Source: Maribacter sp. MMG018
GTDB taxonomy: Bacteria; Bacteroidota; Bacteroidia; Flavobacteriales; Flavobacteriaceae
Length of the DNA: 64,000 bases
Direction of reading: 5' to 3'
NCBI RefSeq assembly: GCF_018100785.1
Contig: NZ_JAGJEC010000002.1
Location: forward strand, 1,178,001 to 1,242,000
Numbering within the stretch: the stretch's first letter is position 1; each line of letters opens with the position of its first letter. The notes under the pieces were generated by a model. The model searched no databases, was not told the DNA's origin, and worked only from the letters and a program-made list of their open reading frames with translations. A program made the translations under genes and the position numbers. Shown in pieces: positions 16,822-26,534 of the stretch.

Positions 16822-17568
16822 ATGTTAAAAGCATTAATAGTTGATGATGAACAACACTGCATCGACCGCCTAGAGCGGTTGTTAGAATCCAGCACCTACG
16901 ATATACAAATTGTAGGTTATTGTAAAACCGTTGACGAAGCAAAAAAGGAAATTGCCAAAATTACCCCAGATATTCTGTTCTTGGACGTACAACTGGGAAA
17001 CGAGACCGGTTTTGATCTCTTGTCTCAATTAAACAGTATAGATTTTGAAGTGATTTTCACCACCTCTTATGACAAATATGCGTTAAAGGCCATTAAATTC
17101 TCTGCCTTGGACTATCTGTTAAAACCAATAGATAATACGGAGCTTGACAATGCCCTACAAAAGTTACGGCAACAAAGAAGCCTGAAAGAAGCTTCAAAAA
17201 AAATAGATGTCCTATTTCATAATTTTAAAGAGAGCAACGCGTCCTCTAAAAGAATAGCGATACCCACCGTAGAAGGTTTTACGATGATGGACACCAAAGA
17301 GATCATCAGGTTTCAATCGGATACAAACTACACCCATATACATACGCTATCGAAGAAAAAGATAACCGCCTCAAAAACCATCAAGTATTTTGAGGAAATA
17401 CTAGACGAAAACATGTTTTTTAGAGTCCATAAATCGCATCTCGTCAACTTGGGTTATATAAAAACCTACACCAAAGGAAAAGGAGGCTACATAACCTTGT
17501 CCGACAAAACCAAAATAGAGGTTGCCGTGAGAAGAAAAGACGAACTGTTGCAAAAACTACGGGCTTAG
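16822..17568 (+). CDS. LytTR-family response regulator
   Basis: 248 residues. Receiver domain 1-120 with acidic pair Asp8/Asp9 and phospho-acceptor Asp55 (ILFLDVQLG), switch residues in FTTSYDKYALKAI, and Lys in YLLKPID. A LytTR DNA-binding domain fills 145-245 (FQSDTNYTHIH...FFRVHKSHLVNLGYI). Cognate partner of the upstream TPR kinase by position and spacing. Likely target is the divergent secreted-paralogue operon, which is inferred. Confidence 0.9.
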   Translation: MLKALIVDDEQHCIDRLERLLESSTYDIQIVGYCKTVDEAKKEIAKITPDILFLDVQLGNETGFDLLSQLNSIDFEVIFTTSYDKYALKAIKFSALDYLLKPIDNTELDNALQKLRQQRSLKEASKKIDVLFHNFKESNASSKRIAIPTVEGFTMMDTKEIIRFQSDTNYTHIHTLSKKKITASKTIKYFEEILDENMFFRVHKSHLVNLGYIKTYTKGKGGYITLSDKTKIEVAVRRKDELLQKLRA

Positions 17569-17645
17569 ATGACCTTTTAGAAAAGAACTACTCGCATTAA
17601 GAAAAAAATGTATCGCTGTTTTTAGGATTGATTTATGTTTGCAAT

Positions 17646-20540
17646 ATGCTCAAAAAAGTGATTTTTGTAGTACTCACGGTGCTCTGTTCTTCTTTGGCCC
17701 GTGCACAGCTTCCGGTAACACTTCATCTTACAGAAAAAGATGGGCTTCCGGACCTGGAATGCTATAAAATAATTCAAGATCAAGATGATTATATCTGGCT
17801 CGCGAGTAACTCGGGACTCTACAGCTATAATGGGGAAGTCTTTTCAGAATATAAAATAACCGATCAAAAAGGACGATCTGTTTTTGGTGTTTCCGAAGAT
17901 GAACAAGGTACCATTTGGTGCAATAATCTGCACGGTCAAATTCTATATGCCCCCAAAGGACAAGATTTAAAGCTTTTCAAGGACCTAAACCCTAACTTAA
18001 AGGGAAATTTGGCCCAGTTGCACCATATGCAAAATAACCTCATCGTTATTTGGGAGGGCGGAATTCTAAGTATAGACAAAAGTACGGCCAACACCACTTT
18101 TAAATACACCATGGATATTCTCTACTCACAAGTGGTCGACGGCAAACTCTATTTCATAACCCTTACCGGGGATATCTATAAGCTCGTTGAAAATGAATTG
18201 TTGGCGTTGCATAAATCTAAACCCGTACAAAATATCCGAAATCCTTATTTCATTAAAATCGATGATCGGGTGGCCATCAGTTATATAGGAAACGGGGAGC
18301 GAAAAATTAACATTATAGACGAATCGCATGGCATACTGCCCTACGCTGGTTTTGATGCCATAGCAGATGCAAAAATAAACCAGGTTCGGTATCTAGACGA
18401 TGAACTTTGGTTTGCCACGGACCATGGTATTTTTATCTATCGAAAAAATAAAGAAAAATATCTTTTGGGCGAGCAACTGTTGGCTCCCTATTTTGTAACA
18501 AGTCTTTTGAAGGACAAAGATGATAATTACTGGATCTCTACTTTAAGAAACGGTGTTTTTTTGATTCCGAATATCGCCCTTAAAAAGATGCATCTAGATT
18601 GGCTGCAAGGAAGTATATCATCCATCATCAGGGCCAAATCGTTTTTGGTCATGGCTACTACAAAAGGTGAAATTGTTCTGATGGACCAACAAAGTAAAAA
18701 AATTACCGATACGTTCAATTTACCCAAACCAAATGCCATCGGAAAAATATTCTACGACCCGTTTTCACATACGGTGATCATTAGCATAAATGGCGAGGAA
18801 TCATACAAACTGGACCTAGAGACAAAAAAATTGTTCCCTTTGTATAAAAAATACAATGTCTGTAAAGATTTGGCTTTTATAAACGAATCTAAAAGCATCT
18901 ATCTTACATACAACAAAGCCGTTTTGTACGATCAACCAAGGTACGGTGCCCTTAATGCAAAAACTATTTTAACAAAACGGCCCTACTCGGTCGTATATGA
19001 CCATGATTCGAAAAACAGCTACATCGCCTATATCGATGAATTAATCCAGTACGATAGTATATGGAACCCCACTCCTATTACCTATAAAGACCGCTCTTTA
19101 TATTTGTCTAACTTGGAACAGACCACAAACGGCATTGTCTGGGGCACCAGCAATGAACATGGGTTAATAGGTATTAAAAACAAAAAGGTCGTAAAAAAGT
19201 ACGGAACAAAAAGTGGATTGTTGAGTACCAACATACAAAACCTAAAAAGCGATGGCAACATATTATGGATTACCTCACAAAAAGGAATTCAAAGAATAGA
19301 TACAGCTACAGACTCTGTAAAAAGTATCACCCAAAGAGACGGTATACCCAATAACCTAGGTGACCTTGAAATAACCGAAGACCATATTTTTGCATCATCG
19401 GAAAAAAGCCTGCTGATCTTAAACAAAAATGAACACTCAACTTTTAAGCAATTTAAAGTACCGAAAGTATATTTCACCAACATTAAACTCAACAAAAGAG
19501 ACACACTTATACAGAGTTCTTACGAATTGCCCTACCATATAAATGCAGTAAGTTTTGGCTTTCATGCCAACACGTTTAGAAGTCCTGAGTTCGTATCTTA
19601 CGAATACCAATTAAAAGGTTTGGATACCACTTGGCAGGTTACCAATAAATCGCAGGTAACATACGAAAGTTTGCCACCGGGCAATTATAAATTTAACATA
19701 AGACCAATATCTTCGAACAAAAAAGGAGAAACCTTATCAGTATCCTTGGTTATTACCAAACCGTTTTGGCAAACTTGGTGGTTCCGGGCATTAAGTATTA
19801 TCATAATCGGTTTATCGGCGTGGATGTTCTACAGGGGTAAAATGAAAAAAAACGAACGGGAAAAACAAAAAGAACTCGCCAATTTGATCAAGGACAAAAG
19901 GTTGACCAACCTTAAACTAGAGATCTTGAGATCGCAAATGAACCCCCACTTTATGTTCAATGCCCTAAACTCCATTCAACTGTACATCGTTAACAATGAA
20001 AAACACCTCGCCCGCACCTACTTGGTAAAGTTTTCGAGGCTGATACGAATCTATTTAGAACACGGACAAAAAAACGAGGTATCACTTGCAGAAGAACTAG
20101 AGGCCTTGAAACTATACCTACAGTTAGAAAAAATACGTTTTGAAGAAAAACTCGACTTTTCCATAAACGTTTCGCCAGAAGTTGATGTTCACCAAATCAA
20201 GATTCCGTCCATATTCATACAGCCCTATGTCGAAAATTCGATCAAACATGGTCTAAGAGGTGATTCTAACCAAAATAAACTAACTATTTCCTTTGACCTA
20301 GCTCCCCTATCGAACGAACTTGTATGTACCATAAAGGACAACGGTATCGGGATCAACGCATCTATGGCACAAAAAGGAAAAACAGAACACAGACCATTTG
20401 CCAGCAAGGCAAATATGGAACGTGTAGAACTTTATAACCTAAAGCGGAACAAAAAAATCCGTTTAAAGGTTATGGATCTACAGGAACAGGGCCAACAGGG
20501 CACATTGGTAACTATTAACATTCCACTACAAAAACATTGA
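17646..20540 (+). CDS. Propeller/Y_Y_Y LytS-type sensor kinase
   Basis: 964 residues from ATG 17646, which opens a proper signal peptide (MLKKVIFVVLTVLCSSLARA); the longer frame needs a TTG. Residues 25-590 are Reg_prop-like propeller repeats, 595-690 a Y_Y_Y beta domain (YEYQLKGLDTTWQVT...LPPGNYKFNI), then a membrane helix (WWFRALSIIIIGLSAWMFY) and a His_kinase domain with LRSQMNPHFMFNALNSIQ, ENSIKHGL and DNGIGI. Architecture resembles hybrid sensors minus the regulator, here encoded next to it. Confidence 0.9.
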   Translation: MLKKVIFVVLTVLCSSLARAQLPVTLHLTEKDGLPDLECYKIIQDQDDYIWLASNSGLYSYNGEVFSEYKITDQKGRSVFGVSEDEQGTIWCNNLHGQILYAPKGQDLKLFKDLNPNLKGNLAQLHHMQNNLIVIWEGGILSIDKSTANTTFKYTMDILYSQVVDGKLYFITLTGDIYKLVENELLALHKSKPVQNIRNPYFIKIDDRVAISYIGNGERKINIIDESHGILPYAGFDAIADAKINQVRYLDDELWFATDHGIFIYRKNKEKYLLGEQLLAPYFVTSLLKDKDDNYWISTLRNGVFLIPNIALKKMHLDWLQGSISSIIRAKSFLVMATTKGEIVLMDQQSKKITDTFNLPKPNAIGKIFYDPFSHTVIISINGEESYKLDLETKKLFPLYKKYNVCKDLAFINESKSIYLTYNKAVLYDQPRYGALNAKTILTKRPYSVVYDHDSKNSYIAYIDELIQYDSIWNPTPITYKDRSLYLSNLEQTTNGIVWGTSNEHGLIGIKNKKVVKKYGTKSGLLSTNIQNLKSDGNILWITSQKGIQRIDTATDSVKSITQRDGIPNNLGDLEITEDHIFASSEKSLLILNKNEHSTFKQFKVPKVYFTNIKLNKRDTLIQSSYELPYHINAVSFGFHANTFRSPEFVSYEYQLKGLDTTWQVTNKSQVTYESLPPGNYKFNIRPISSNKKGETLSVSLVITKPFWQTWWFRALSIIIIGLSAWMFYRGKMKKNEREKQKELANLIKDKRLTNLKLEILRSQMNPHFMFNALNSIQLYIVNNEKHLARTYLVKFSRLIRIYLEHGQKNEVSLAEELEALKLYLQLEKIRFEEKLDFSINVSPEVDVHQIKIPSIFIQPYVENSIKHGLRGDSNQNKLTISFDLAPLSNELVCTIKDNGIGINASMAQKGKTEHRPFASKANMERVELYNLKRNKKIRLKVMDLQEQGQQGTLVTINIPLQKH

Positions 20541-20542
20541 TC

Positions 20543-21295
20543 ATGAAAGCCATTGTAATAGATGACGAAGAAAAAGCAAGAGACCTATTGTTTCATTTAT
20601 TGAAAGAGTACTGTCCACAAATCCACCAAATAAGTCTTGCAAAAGATCTATTCGAAGGGGTGGAAAAAATAAAAAAAGAACGGCCCGACCTAGTTTTTTT
20701 GGATATTGAAATGCCGCAGGCCTCGGGGCTGGAACTGCTGGATCATTACACAGACGAGGTAAACTTCCAAATTATATTTACCACGGCCTATAGTTCGTAC
20801 GCCGTAGATGCCTTTAAGCTGAACGCCATAGACTATCTATTAAAACCAATAGATTCCGATGAGTTGAAAGTAGCCGTCGAAAAAGCGGAGGTACTCGCCA
20901 ATAGCGAGGCTATACATAGCAAAATAGAACACCTACGAACATCGTTGAAGATGATCAGCCTAAATAAAATTGCCCTGGAAGTACCCAAAGGAATTTTATT
21001 TGTCTCATACAACGACATACTTTATTTTGAAGCGGATGGCATGTACACTACCGTATATATGAAGAAAGAGGGCAATAAGACCATTTGCAAACCACTCAAG
21101 TTTTTTGCGGAACAATTAGCGGATAACAACCTATTTTTTAAATGTCACAGATCATATCTGATCAATTTAAAATATGTTGAGGAGTTGGTTCGTGAAGATG
21201 GTGATTACCTGTTAATGGAGAACAAGAAGAGAATTCCGGTATCAAAAAGCAAAAAGGAAGAATTTATAAGTGTTGTCAGAGAAACATTCTGGTAA
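20543..21295 (+). CDS. LytTR-family response regulator
   Basis: 250 residues from ATG 20543, two bases after the kinase stop; a TTG start overlapping that stop is less likely. Receiver with Asp8/Asp9 and phospho-acceptor Asp54 (VFLDIEMPQASG), then LytTR from about 145 (FEADGMYTTVYM...FFKCHRSYLINLKYVEEL). Second LytS/LytTR pair in tandem with the first, so this locus has two related systems that may cross-talk. Confidence 0.9.
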   Translation: MKAIVIDDEEKARDLLFHLLKEYCPQIHQISLAKDLFEGVEKIKKERPDLVFLDIEMPQASGLELLDHYTDEVNFQIIFTTAYSSYAVDAFKLNAIDYLLKPIDSDELKVAVEKAEVLANSEAIHSKIEHLRTSLKMISLNKIALEVPKGILFVSYNDILYFEADGMYTTVYMKKEGNKTICKPLKFFAEQLADNNLFFKCHRSYLINLKYVEELVREDGDYLLMENKKRIPVSKSKKEEFISVVRETFW

Positions 21296-21296
21296 A

Positions 21297-21326
21297 ACAA
21301 AAGCGACCAAAAAAGGTCGCTTTTGT
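21297..21326. terminator. Bidirectional terminator
   Basis: Perfect inverted repeat ACAAAAGCGACC/GGTCGCTTTTGT with a 6-A loop and flanking T/A runs, between convergent genes 20543-21295 and 21348-22517. Confidence 0.8.
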
Positions 21327-21347
21327 ATGCTATATCTATAGTTTTGA

Positions 21348-22517
21348 TTAGTTTTTGTATTTAAAGGCTTCTTCCTTTTTTACATAGTAAATACGTTGGT
21401 CGTTCATGAGCATATAGCTTTTTCCATAACCGCTACCGTTATATTTCTGTGCGATAAAAAAGCCTTCGCGCTTGTAATTGCCGTCGGGCGTTTTCATCAC
21501 CGCGATCAATTTTAACTCCCTTCTCAAGGGTACCCCCGTTAGGGCATGGGTAATAATATTCCAATCATTTGATTGTATGTAGGCATAGACGGGTTGTTCT
21601 TTCCATTTGTAATAAGCCGCCCTTTCTTTAATGAACTTTAGACCGTCGGCCTCTATACCCACATCTTTCATACCCCGTGCCGGCAAGGCAGGTGCATTGG
21701 CCAAGTTTTGTTCTTTAAGGTGCAACTGCAACATATCAAATACCTCGACACTACGTTTTTTTACATATTCGGGGGTCTGTAGCAAATTCTGAATATGTTC
21801 AAGATCTCTACCCATTAATAAATATTGGTCGCCCCCTACCCATTCATTGCCCAATTCTTGGCCCTTTATGGGCACAACCGGCGGTGCAACGATCAGTACA
21901 TCTTTTTCAATAGCATAGGCCCGTTTCATTTTCATGGCCTCGGGCCCCGCAAAATTTGCGAACTCTATAATAAAGGTTCCCCGGTCGACCAGCTCTCTAT
22001 ACTCTTCCAGAATCACAAAATGGTTCTTGGCCTCGTCCGACAAATGCATGGTACCGCTATATGCCTTAGGATCATATTCCAAAGAAAAACCGCCGTAGGC
22101 ATACAATGGAAATTCGGAAAAATGGTTTCCTACTTGATCGAACATTACCGCAGATAGGTAATAAGTTCCCGATAACCCTTTTTCATCTGTAAAATCTTTT
22201 TTATAGACCGGCCAGGCCTTTACCTTGTTTCTATTGTATACAAATGGGTATGGCTCCGTAATTTCATATAGGTTTATCGTTGCCTCTTCTGCCCCCTCGG
22301 CATCTGCCGATTCATTAGTAGTACTATTTTCATAAGTACCCTCATGGCCCGAAACCGGTTGCGAAGAAGTTTTGGTAGATGTTTCCGGATCGTTTTTATC
22401 CATTTTTTTGTTTAACTCTTTCTTTGCGACATTCTTTAGTTTTTTCATGAACTGGGCCTCTGCCGATTGGTACCCTAACATCACGCCTGCACAAAGCAGT
22501 AAATAAATTCTCTTCAT
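21348..22517 (-). CDS. Exported protein related at its N-terminus to the 'GLPRFG' proteins
   Basis: 389 residues from ATG 22517 (MKRIYLLLCAGVMLGYQSAEAQF). After the signal peptide comes a basic KKLKNVAKKELNKKMDK helix like that of paralogues 1 and 2 at 9798-12221, then a Ser/Thr/Glu linker and a beta-rich domain (about 85-389) without the GLPRFG motif. Unknown function. It is convergent with the second two-component pair and divergent from the cadherin-like lipoprotein gene. Confidence 0.75.
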   Translation of the reverse strand: MKRIYLLLCAGVMLGYQSAEAQFMKKLKNVAKKELNKKMDKNDPETSTKTSSQPVSGHEGTYENSTTNESADAEGAEEATINLYEITEPYPFVYNRNKVKAWPVYKKDFTDEKGLSGTYYLSAVMFDQVGNHFSEFPLYAYGGFSLEYDPKAYSGTMHLSDEAKNHFVILEEYRELVDRGTFIIEFANFAGPEAMKMKRAYAIEKDVLIVAPPVVPIKGQELGNEWVGGDQYLLMGRDLEHIQNLLQTPEYVKKRSVEVFDMLQLHLKEQNLANAPALPARGMKDVGIEADGLKFIKERAAYYKWKEQPVYAYIQSNDWNIITHALTGVPLRRELKLIAVMKTPDGNYKREGFFIAQKYNGSGYGKSYMLMNDQRIYYVKKEEAFKYKN

Positions 22518-22685
22518 TATTAAATTGGTTTGTTGTTGCCACAAAAAAAAAGATAGTTCCAAATACAAGGCTCAAAACTTTTCTAAACCCCGTGATTTTT
22601 TTTCTGAACATAAAACAGCGAAACGGCTTAGAAAAAAAAATCGCCATTTAAGAAAGAACCGGGTTATATAACGGCCCTACCGATA

Positions 22686-22693
22686 TAGTTTTG
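22686..22693 (+). promoter_or_regulatory. Bacteroidota -7 box
   Basis: TAGTTTTG matches TAnnTTTG, 29 bases upstream of the ATG at 22722. No clear -33 element. Confidence 0.4.
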
Positions 22694-22721
22694 AACTCCC
22701 AAAAAATTAATAATACCAATT

Positions 22722-24389
22722 ATGAAAAACACAAATCTTTTACTGATCTACGCATTGACCTTCGGGTCTCTAATTTCATCATGTTCTAAAGATGATGATA
22801 GCTCCACCGACGAAACGATTGAGGAGCAAACCACGGTATCCATTACCACAGAGGACATTTCAATTGAAATGGACGAGATCACCGAAATAGATAACGAAGA
22901 AGAGTTGACCCTAGATCTAGCCGAACTTACGGATTACATTACCATTGAGAACGGTGCAGATGTGTCGCCCACGTTCTCTATAAAATCACAGTCTGTAGAC
23001 GGGGCCTTCTCCATAGAGAACGGAGTATTGGTGCTTAACGATAAATCTGTATTGGATTATGAAACAAATCCGGAATTTACGGCCGTGATAACAGTGAGTG
23101 TCGGTGACGAATCTAAAGATTTCAACATAACCCTTACCCTGAACGATGTACTCGAATCCGTTTGGGCCATAGGCCCCATAGAGATCGGTATGTACGAAAA
23201 CCCGGATGCCGATGAACACTTGCTCACGATAGCACTTGGCGACTATGACGAAGAGCTATACGGAGAACCTACCATTACATTGAGTGAACAAAGTCACGAA
23301 GGTGCCTTGCGTGTAGAGGGCAGAGAGCTTTATGTAAACGACGCCAGTATATTCGATTATGAGACCAACCCTCTTATTACCTCAAAGTTTACCGTCACCG
23401 ATGGCAATGGAACATCCTTGGAAAACACCATTACCATTTCACTAATAGACGTTGACGAGGTTAGTTGGACGGCAGAGAACCTGACATTGACCATAGATGA
23501 ACATCCAAATAGCGGAACGATTATTGGTAACATTGCCCCAAACACAAATGCCTCGGATATCGTGTTTTCTTATTCCATTTCACAAATTACGACCGATTTA
23601 TTGGCTATAGACACCAATGGTGATGTTATTGTGAACCATGGTTACCTGATGGATTATGAAACGGGGGCCAAGACAGCTAACGTAACTATTTCCGACGAAC
23701 AAGGCCATACCCAAGACATTACAATATTAGTACAACTGAACAACATACAAGAAAGTTCATGGGGTTTTAATACGAGTATCGGCACTAACATTTCTATGGA
23801 CGAAAACCGTAATACTTCGTCCCCTATTGCCGATATAACCCAATATTTGGAAGATTACCATGAAGGCATGCATGGGGGACTTTCCTATACCGTATACAGC
23901 GAATCGGTTTCTGGTGCTTTCAGCGTAACCAATGATGGTATGCTAGAGGTAAGCGGTGCCTCTTTATTTGATTACGAAACAAACCCTACCCTCAACGTGA
24001 CCGTAAGGGCCACGGATGAAAAAGGAACTTCTAGGGATATATCATTGGTAGTTAGTCTAAACGATCTAAGCGAACTTTCTATGCCCAACAAAAGCGTAAC
24101 CCTAGGCGGTGGCTTTTCTCCTGGCGACATTGCTTTTACCGCCGAGGTATACCTAGACGGAGTCAGGATACAAGGAACCGATCTGTACAGCAATTATGTC
24201 GTCAACTTTAGTGACTATAAGATTAACGGCGTAGATACGGCCAGTTCAATTATAGAGCTCAACGCGTCGGGGCAAATAGTATTGCTCAATGTTCTAGGAT
24301 CTATGGATCATTTTACCACAACCATGAACGTTACATCTGCCAGTAACCAAAACCTAACAACTTCCGCCAATATTTTGATTCGTTTCTAA
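22722..24389 (+). CDS. Cadherin-like repeat lipoprotein
   Basis: 555 residues. Lipobox in LTFGSLISSC followed by acidic SKDDDSSTDE. Four cadherin-like Ig repeats of roughly 100 residues follow, each with (V/L)xxxxxxFDYETNP, then V(T/S)V.D..G..... and (I/L)...LNDV. The YETN and acidic turns are those of calcium-binding cadherin/CalX-like folds. A surface adhesin-type lipoprotein is likely. It is monocistronic with a strong terminator after it. Confidence 0.8.
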   Translation: MKNTNLLLIYALTFGSLISSCSKDDDSSTDETIEEQTTVSITTEDISIEMDEITEIDNEEELTLDLAELTDYITIENGADVSPTFSIKSQSVDGAFSIENGVLVLNDKSVLDYETNPEFTAVITVSVGDESKDFNITLTLNDVLESVWAIGPIEIGMYENPDADEHLLTIALGDYDEELYGEPTITLSEQSHEGALRVEGRELYVNDASIFDYETNPLITSKFTVTDGNGTSLENTITISLIDVDEVSWTAENLTLTIDEHPNSGTIIGNIAPNTNASDIVFSYSISQITTDLLAIDTNGDVIVNHGYLMDYETGAKTANVTISDEQGHTQDITILVQLNNIQESSWGFNTSIGTNISMDENRNTSSPIADITQYLEDYHEGMHGGLSYTVYSESVSGAFSVTNDGMLEVSGASLFDYETNPTLNVTVRATDEKGTSRDISLVVSLNDLSELSMPNKSVTLGGGFSPGDIAFTAEVYLDGVRIQGTDLYSNYVVNFSDYKINGVDTASSIIELNASGQIVLLNVLGSMDHFTTTMNVTSASNQNLTTSANILIRF

Positions 24390-24450
24390 ACTTGGACCCA
24401 GAGGTTGTAAGTAACATATAAAACCCTGTTGAGATAAAAATGCAACGAAG

Positions 24451-24485
24451 AGGCCCATATCCAGCATCGGATGTGGGCCTTTTTC
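24451..24485 (+). terminator. Rho-independent terminator
   Basis: AGGCCCATATCC (24451-24462) pairs with GGATGTGGGCCT (24469-24480), followed by TTTT. It ends the cadherin-like gene. The remaining sequence to 24722 shows no gene and no attC-like end for the neighbouring array. Confidence 0.75.
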
Positions 24486-24722
24486 AATGGTCCTTTTGTT
24501 TTACATATACCGGTCAAACCAGCGGAAATATCAGTTAATTTTTCGGCAAGTCTTCCATTATTAAATGATATTGGTCGATATGCCATATCAATTTCAAAAA
24601 CCTCTTGGTTACAGGGTTACCGTATTTATCTATATGAAGTCTATATGTTCAGGTTTTGTCCACGAGTAGCAGACTTTTTGAATCGGGGCGTTTATCATTG
24701 TTTTAACCGTGATCACAATTTT

Positions 24723-25364
24723 TTAATTTTCTAATTGTTTATGTGAGCCATCACAATTTGGTTTTCGTTTAGAAAGTCCGCAAACACAGTCATTCAACCC
24801 ATAACCATCCATTATTCTTTCCATATTTTTCTCAATTCGAGATATCTTTGTTTTAGATTGCTTTGGTTTATTAAAATGTAAAAGATAGCCTCGTTGGCGA
24901 CCCGCGGTCAAATTCTTAAACGCTTTTTCAAAGTCGGTATTTTCGAAAAAAAATTGTTCCAACTCTTCTGGCACATTAAATTCAGAAGTTTTCTTCTTTT
25001 CAACTTTCTTTTCAGATCTTTCAATTTCGATTGCTTCTCGAACGTACTTTTTTATGGTCGGTTCAAGTTCGTCGATTTCGGGTAAATCAGTAAACCGTAT
25101 TTGTCTAGCGAATTGAACGTTTTCAGTTTGTTTTACTAAAATATTTTCAGGGTCTTTTAGTAATGCACCCTTATAAAACAAAATCGCACAGTAATTTTTA
25201 AACTCGTGTAATAAAACTATATTTTTTCCATTGTCAGTATAGCACGGGTGCATCCATTTGAAGTCTTCATGTAATCCACAATCAATTATGATTTCACGAA
25301 GTCTGGACAATTCAGATTTCCATTTTTTAAGTCCGTTAAGGTATCCGTTTACGTCTTCGCTCAT
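24723..25364 (-). CDS. DUF1801/YdeI-type protein with CDGSH iron-sulfur tail
   Basis: 213 residues from ATG 25364 (an upstream start would place the N-terminus inside the recombination core). Residues 10-120 fit the DUF1801/YdhG fold (MHPCYTDNGKNIVLLHEFKNY), 130-180 the OmdA/YdeI helix pattern. The tail CVCGLSKRKPNCDGSH has Cys193, Cys195, Cys204 and His208 in exact CDGSH spacing, predicting a mitoNEET-like [2Fe-2S] site. Last cassette of the large array; no matching attC end is seen to its left. Confidence 0.8.
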   Translation of the reverse strand: MSEDVNGYLNGLKKWKSELSRLREIIIDCGLHEDFKWMHPCYTDNGKNIVLLHEFKNYCAILFYKGALLKDPENILVKQTENVQFARQIRFTDLPEIDELEPTIKKYVREAIEIERSEKKVEKKKTSEFNVPEELEQFFFENTDFEKAFKNLTAGRQRGYLLHFNKPKQSKTKISRIEKNMERIMDGYGLNDCVCGLSKRKPNCDGSHKQLEN

Positions 25365-25383
25365 TGGTTGTTTCCCCAAAATG

Positions 25384-25628
25384 TTGCACAACGGCAGTCT
25401 GTCTCAAAACCACCTTTGATTATTATTAAATTTAAGCAATTTGTGGTACAATGGATATCGGCCTGAAATAATGTCGAATTTTCACTTGAAGACGAAGCTA
25501 AAGCTTATTGTTTTGCTTTTACTTTTTTGTTCTAAAGCCGAATCCGTAGATTCAGCGACTTCATAAATATACACAGACCTTTCAACTAAGCCCGTAACCC
25601 CTATTGTTTATAGGTTTTGTTGTACAAC
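25384..25628 (-). other. attC-like recombination site 7 (long type)
   Basis: R'' GTTGTACAAC+AA at 25619-25628, R' GTTGTGCAA preceded by C at 25384-25392. Shares the CATAAATATACACAGACC block with other long sites. R'' pairs 10 of 10 with 26340-26349. Confidence 0.75.
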
Positions 25629-25629
25629 G

Positions 25630-26331
25630 TTATTTTATTAATCCACTATTGAAGTCACCTACGGTAAAGTACATATTGTTTTGAAATAAATGCTTGTACG
25701 GTTCCTTTGGTTCTAACAATAATCCCAATTGCAAATGCCTACTATGATTATATCCCATATATTCCGTTCCCACCAATCTAACAGATACTTTTCCGTATTT
25801 TTTGTCGTATTCCAAAATCGCAAAACTATTTAAATTAAATCTTACATCACCTAAACTATTAATACGGTCAAAAAAAGCTTTAACAGAGTTTATTAAGTGA
25901 AAATCAATTTTATTTTCTTCCATATTTCTCTTTATCCAACTATCATTTTTTAGGGCTTTGAGAATACTTTCTTCCAAAAACAGATCAGATATCGAGGTCT
26001 TTTTATTGTTCTCCAGATTTATCGTTTGCACGCTTAGCGAACTGCCAGGTACGCCACAGGCCAAAACTCCTCCTTCACCAGATTCATAGCTGTAGTAATT
26101 GCCAACTAAAGAAAGTGGATTGTAATAAAACCGATAAGAAACACCACATTCATCCGTTTTTTCTTTTTTAATTAAATTTTCTAATTCTCTATCTGCATTA
26201 TATATTTCATTGCCTTTATAGTAAGCGCTTTTTTTGCGGATAATAAGTTCCTGGTTCTCAAAAAGAGTGTCTTTTTGAGAAAATCCTTTTGTGCATAATA
26301 AACAAAGTATGATTAGTGCTAAAATTCTCAT
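25630..26331 (-). CDS. Exported protein, unknown function
   Basis: 233 residues with signal peptide (MRILALIILCLLCTKGFSQ). The mature part has a GEGGVLACGVPGSSLSVQTI stretch with two Cys in the precursor region and ends in aromatic beta strands. It could be a DUF3298/DUF4163-type secreted protein but no motif is decisive. Single gene in its cassette, with perfect 10-base palindromic ends (GTTGTACAAC at both sides). Confidence 0.7.
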   Translation of the reverse strand: MRILALIILCLLCTKGFSQKDTLFENQELIIRKKSAYYKGNEIYNADRELENLIKKEKTDECGVSYRFYYNPLSLVGNYYSYESGEGGVLACGVPGSSLSVQTINLENNKKTSISDLFLEESILKALKNDSWIKRNMEENKIDFHLINSVKAFFDRINSLGDVRFNLNSFAILEYDKKYGKVSVRLVGTEYMGYNHSRHLQLGLLLEPKEPYKHLFQNNMYFTVGDFNSGLIK

Positions 26332-26339
26332 TCTTTAAT

Positions 26340-26526
26340 GTTGTACAACGGCTCTATATGAAAAGTAGCGGTTTCTTTTTGGATGAACACAAGCCGAATT
26401 TTTACATTTTACTATTTATCTTTTTTATTGGAAATTGTCAAATTTAAAAATTTGGCGTATCTGCGAATACACCTTGAACTTTATACTAAGTAACTAACAC
26501 GATATGAACTACATACGTTGTTGCCG
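26340..26526 (-). other. attC-like recombination site 8
   Basis: R'' CGGCAAC+AA at 26520-26526, R' GTTGTACAAC preceded by C at 26340-26349. Interior TTGGAAATTGTCAAATTTAA matches sites 6 and 14. R'' pairs only weakly with the next R' (27834). Confidence 0.7.
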
Positions 26527-26534
26527 AACGTTTT

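Noticed and set aside
9798-24389. The middle block as part of the cassette array
   Set aside because: Genes are in true operons on both strands, base composition is higher in G+C, and no attC-like sites occur.
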